Shown piece by piece: positions 51,190 to 53,414 of a DNA stretch of 53,414 nucleotides. The notes beneath the pieces were generated by a model that saw only the letters and a program-made list of their open reading frames with translations, had not been told where the DNA came from and did no database searches. This DNA comes from Verrucomicrobiota bacterium (GTDB lineage Bacteria; Verrucomicrobiota; Verrucomicrobiia; JABWAM01), in NCBI GenBank assembly GCA_023269615.1, contig JAHFSY010000019.1:1-53414 (forward strand), read 5' to 3'. Every line of letters starts with the position of its first letter. The stretch's first letter is position 1. Both the position numbers and the translations under genes were made by a program.

Positions 51190-52200
51190 ATGAGCGAACC
51201 CACTCCTGTCAAACGTCCCCCCACCCGGGCTTCGCCGGTCCTGACGGAACAAACGCAGCGCGTATTTGTCCGACTTGCCAAAAAGCTCGGGCATCCCTGC
51301 ATCGCGTACTGGACGTCCACGGGCGGCTCGATCTGCCAGAACGACGTGATGGCGATGGCGCAGCTGATCAAGGGCGACACCGACCGCAAACGCGTGGGGC
51401 TTTTCATCAAGTCCGAGGGCGGAAATCCCGAGGCGGCGCTTCGGCTGGTGCACCTGTTGCGACAGCATTTTCAGCGCATCATCCTGTTCGCGCCATTTGA
51501 ATGCGCCTCCGCCGCGACGATGGTGGCGCTTGGTTCCGACGAGATCCACATGGGCTCCACCTCTTATCTCACCGCAGTGGACACCTCGCTGAAGCATGAC
51601 CTCTCGCCCGTGGACAGCCGGAACAACCTCGTGTCGGTGAGCCAGAACGAGGTGATGCGCATCCTCCGCATGTGGCGCGAGGAGAAGACGAAGCAGAATC
51701 CCTATCCCGAAGTTTACAAATATCTGCATCCCCTGGTGATCGGATCACTCGACCGTTCGAGCTCCCTCTCCATCCGGATCTGCAAGGAGCTGCTTGGCTA
51801 CCACATGCGCGACCGGCGCAAGGCCGAGAGGATCAGCCTCGACCTCAACTCGTCCTATCCCTCGCATTCCTACCCGATCACCGCGCGCGAGGCGTCGCGC
51901 CTTGGCCTGACCGTCAAGCCGATTGATCCAGCGGTCGAGACGATGCTGCGCGAGTTGAACGAGCTGTACGCCACGATGTCCCAGCCGCTGGTCACCGACT
52001 TCGACGAGCTCAACAATCACAGCAACGAGATCTGCAACATCCTCGAGCGCGCCGAGCGCCAGCTGTATTACCAAGTGGACAAGGACTGGCATTACCGCAA
52101 GGACGAGCGGCGCTGGCTGACGATGAACGACAAGTCCGCATGGCACCGCGTGGAGCGCCAGGGGCGACGATGGGTGAACCAGAAATTCTTCATTCGTTAA
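51190..52200 (+). CDS. SDH-type (ClpP/crotonase-fold) serine protease
   Basis: 336 residues from ATG 51190. A TTG start at 51178 adds four residues. The fold is shown by RVGLFIKSEGGNPEAALRLV and FECASAATMVALGSDEIHMG, with a serine at about residue 107 in the place of the nucleophile, followed by LTAVDTSLKHDLSPVDSRNN. The helical C-terminal part (LNNHSNEICNILERAERQLY) is specific to this branch. It is related to serine dehydrogenase proteinases and ClpP-class periplasmic proteases, but no signal peptide is seen, so it is cytoplasmic. Substrates unknown. It closely follows phd-vapC. Confidence 0.8.
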   Translation: MSEPTPVKRPPTRASPVLTEQTQRVFVRLAKKLGHPCIAYWTSTGGSICQNDVMAMAQLIKGDTDRKRVGLFIKSEGGNPEAALRLVHLLRQHFQRIILFAPFECASAATMVALGSDEIHMGSTSYLTAVDTSLKHDLSPVDSRNNLVSVSQNEVMRILRMWREEKTKQNPYPEVYKYLHPLVIGSLDRSSSLSIRICKELLGYHMRDRRKAERISLDLNSSYPSHSYPITAREASRLGLTVKPIDPAVETMLRELNELYATMSQPLVTDFDELNNHSNEICNILERAERQLYYQVDKDWHYRKDERRWLTMNDKSAWHRVERQGRRWVNQKFFIR

Positions 52201-52201
52201 C

Positions 52202-52249
52202 GTAGCCGAACTCGCAAGAGTTTGGCCGCGTTCTTGCGAACGCAGCTAC
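52202..52249. repeat. Palindromic repeat family A between convergent genes
   Basis: GTAGCCGAACTCGCAAGAGT at the left and GCGTTCTTGCGAACGCAGCT then AC at the right, shortest of the copies. It starts two bases after the protease stop codon and overlaps the end of bioF by four bases, and could work as a hairpin for both transcripts. Confidence 0.85.
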
Positions 52250-53388
52250 AGGGCAGCTGTGAGGCTGGAAAGGTCGGACTCGGTATGCGCCGCGCTCACG
52301 CTTACACGAAGGCGGGCTTTGCCACGTCCAACCGTAGGATAGCGGATGGCGGGAACCATCAGGCCTTTTGCGCGGAGGGCGTCGGCCATTTCCATGCAGC
52401 GACGCTCGTCGCCGATTTCAATCGGGACAATGGGTGAAAGTAATTTACGCCCGAGCTTCGCTCCAAAAAATTCAAGGTTGTCCCACAACGCTTCACGAAG
52501 AGACGTTTCATCACGCGCAACACGCACCGCCTCGGCACTGGCCATGCATACGGCATGGGGAATCCCCGTGGAAAAAAGCAGGCTGCGCGCTCGGTGAATA
52601 AGGAGCTCCTTCAATTCCTTCGAACCACAAATAAAACCGCCCACGCAACCCAGCGCCTTCGAGAGCGTGCCCATCGAAATCTCCAGTTCCCCCTCCACGC
52701 CGAAATGTTCCGCGCCGCCGCGCCCGTTTTTTCCGAGCACGCCCGTCGCATGCGCCTCGTCCACCATCAGCCACGCACCGTGTTTCTTTTTCAGATTCAC
52801 AAGATCGGGCAGTGGAGCGAGATCGCCGTCCATCGAGAAAATGGACTCCGTCACGAGCAAAATATTTCCCTCCGTACCGGCACGGTCCCGGCAGCTCGCG
52901 AGCAACTCGCCGCAGCGCTTGAGGTTGTTGTGTGGAAAAACACGGAGCGTTGCGCCGGACAAGCGCGCCCCATCCACGAGGCAGGCGTGGCACAGCTTGT
53001 CCATTACGATGAAATCCCCCTCGCCCACGACGGCGGGGATCGTTCCAAGCGCCGCCGCGTAGCCGCTGCTGAACACCAGCGCGGATTCCAGTTTCTTGAA
53101 GCGCACGATCTCCTTTTCCAGCTCCACGTAGCCCGGGTGATTGCCCGTGATGAGGCGCGAGGCACCGGCGCCGGCGGTTTCATCTGTACCTCGTCGCAAT
53201 GCCTCGCGCACGCGCGGATGCGTGGAAAGCCCGAGGTAGTCGTTGGACGAAAAATTCAACAGCTCGCGTCCATTGAGACAAACGGATCGCGCACTGCACG
53301 ATTCCCAATTTCGCAGGACGCGGGACAAGCCCGCCGCCTCCATCTCCTTCAGTCGCCGGCGGCAATGTTCGGTGAGCGATGCATTCAT
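52246..53388 (-). CDS. bioF: 8-amino-7-oxononanoate synthase-type PLP enzyme
   Basis: 380 residues from ATG 53388; an upstream extension to 53412 is not needed. Alpha-oxoamine synthase family: LLNFSSNDYLGLSTHPRVRE, ASRLITGNHPGYVELEKEIV, SGYAAALGTIPAVVGEGDFI, WLMVDEAHATGVLGKNGRGG and SMGTLSKALGCVGGFICGS, where Lys of LSKALG holds PLP. BioF condenses pimeloyl-ACP/CoA with alanine in biotin synthesis. The related 2-amino-3-ketobutyrate CoA ligase is a possible alternative. No other bio gene is in view. The right edge of the window cuts just upstream. Confidence 0.88.
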   Translation of the reverse strand: MNASLTEHCRRRLKEMEAAGLSRVLRNWESCSARSVCLNGRELLNFSSNDYLGLSTHPRVREALRRGTDETAGAGASRLITGNHPGYVELEKEIVRFKKLESALVFSSGYAAALGTIPAVVGEGDFIVMDKLCHACLVDGARLSGATLRVFPHNNLKRCGELLASCRDRAGTEGNILLVTESIFSMDGDLAPLPDLVNLKKKHGAWLMVDEAHATGVLGKNGRGGAEHFGVEGELEISMGTLSKALGCVGGFICGSKELKELLIHRARSLLFSTGIPHAVCMASAEAVRVARDETSLREALWDNLEFFGAKLGRKLLSPIVPIEIGDERRCMEMADALRAKGLMVPAIRYPTVGRGKARLRVSVSAAHTESDLSSLTAAL

Positions 53389-53414
53389 GGATCCCAGACT
53401 AGGACGGCGCAATC

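Overview
The window reads as a GC-rich bacterial chromosome segment, about 88-90 percent coding, most likely from Verrucomicrobiota. That assignment is inference. It rests on the mix of H-X9-DG type pseudopilin proteins, scattered Shine-Dalgarno-poor genes, a YqjD/YqjE/YqjK trio, and the many palindromic phrase-like intergenic repeats. No rRNA, tRNA, CRISPR array, prophage or complete insertion sequence was recognised. I call 54 protein genes.

Layout. 1-4.1 kb (minus): dTDP-sugar genes rfbB-rfbA, then ribosomal protein genes rpmB-rpsR, a cupin and the N-terminal part of an FGGY sugar kinase that runs off the left edge. 4.4-9.1 kb: lipoate ligase-like gene, small secreted, membrane and lipoprotein genes, an orphan HipB-like regulator, the YqjDEK-type trio and a chagasin-type protease inhibitor. 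9.2-13.4 kb (minus): groS-groL and dnaK, the latter with a perfect sigma-54 type promoter. 13.6-18.1 kb: an unknown gene, a pseudopilin, an AarF/UbiB kinase-like protein, a second pilin-like protein and a DUF2062 protein. 18.1-18.8 kb is a nest of repeats. 18.8-24.9 kb (plus): membrane Fe-S oxidoreductase, acyl-CoA dehydrogenase, alpha/beta hydrolase and a secreted propeller-like protein. 24.9-31.7 kb (minus): a complete oligopeptide ABC transporter (oppA-B-C, then D-F) plus a PHP phosphoesterase. 31.9-38.6 kb: sugar aminotransferase, pseudopilin, livH-livM-livG, an acyltransferase and an MscS channel. 38.6-46.4 kb: a cell-surface polysaccharide cluster (three glycosyltransferases, polysaccharide deacetylase, carbamoyltransferase). 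46.6-53.4 kb: parB, moaC-mogA, a fused CoA-transferase, a phd-vapC toxin-antitoxin pair, an SDH-type serine protease and bioF.

The least ordinary content lies between genes. There are at least six families of palindromic repeats. One family occurs nine times, and its arms show compensatory base changes. Two insertions can be delimited: a 138-bp element with 18-bp inverted ends and a 4-bp target duplication that sits inside another repeat and splits the opp operon (27547-27684), and a 214-bp element flanked by a 12-bp direct repeat between rfbA and rpmB (2044-2257). Other points worth a look are the sigma-54 promoter of dnaK, the structured leader of rpmB-rpsR, the tandem operator-like repeats at the orphan hipB-like gene, the phd-vapC operator that lies over its -10 box, and genes whose stop codons lie inside repeats.
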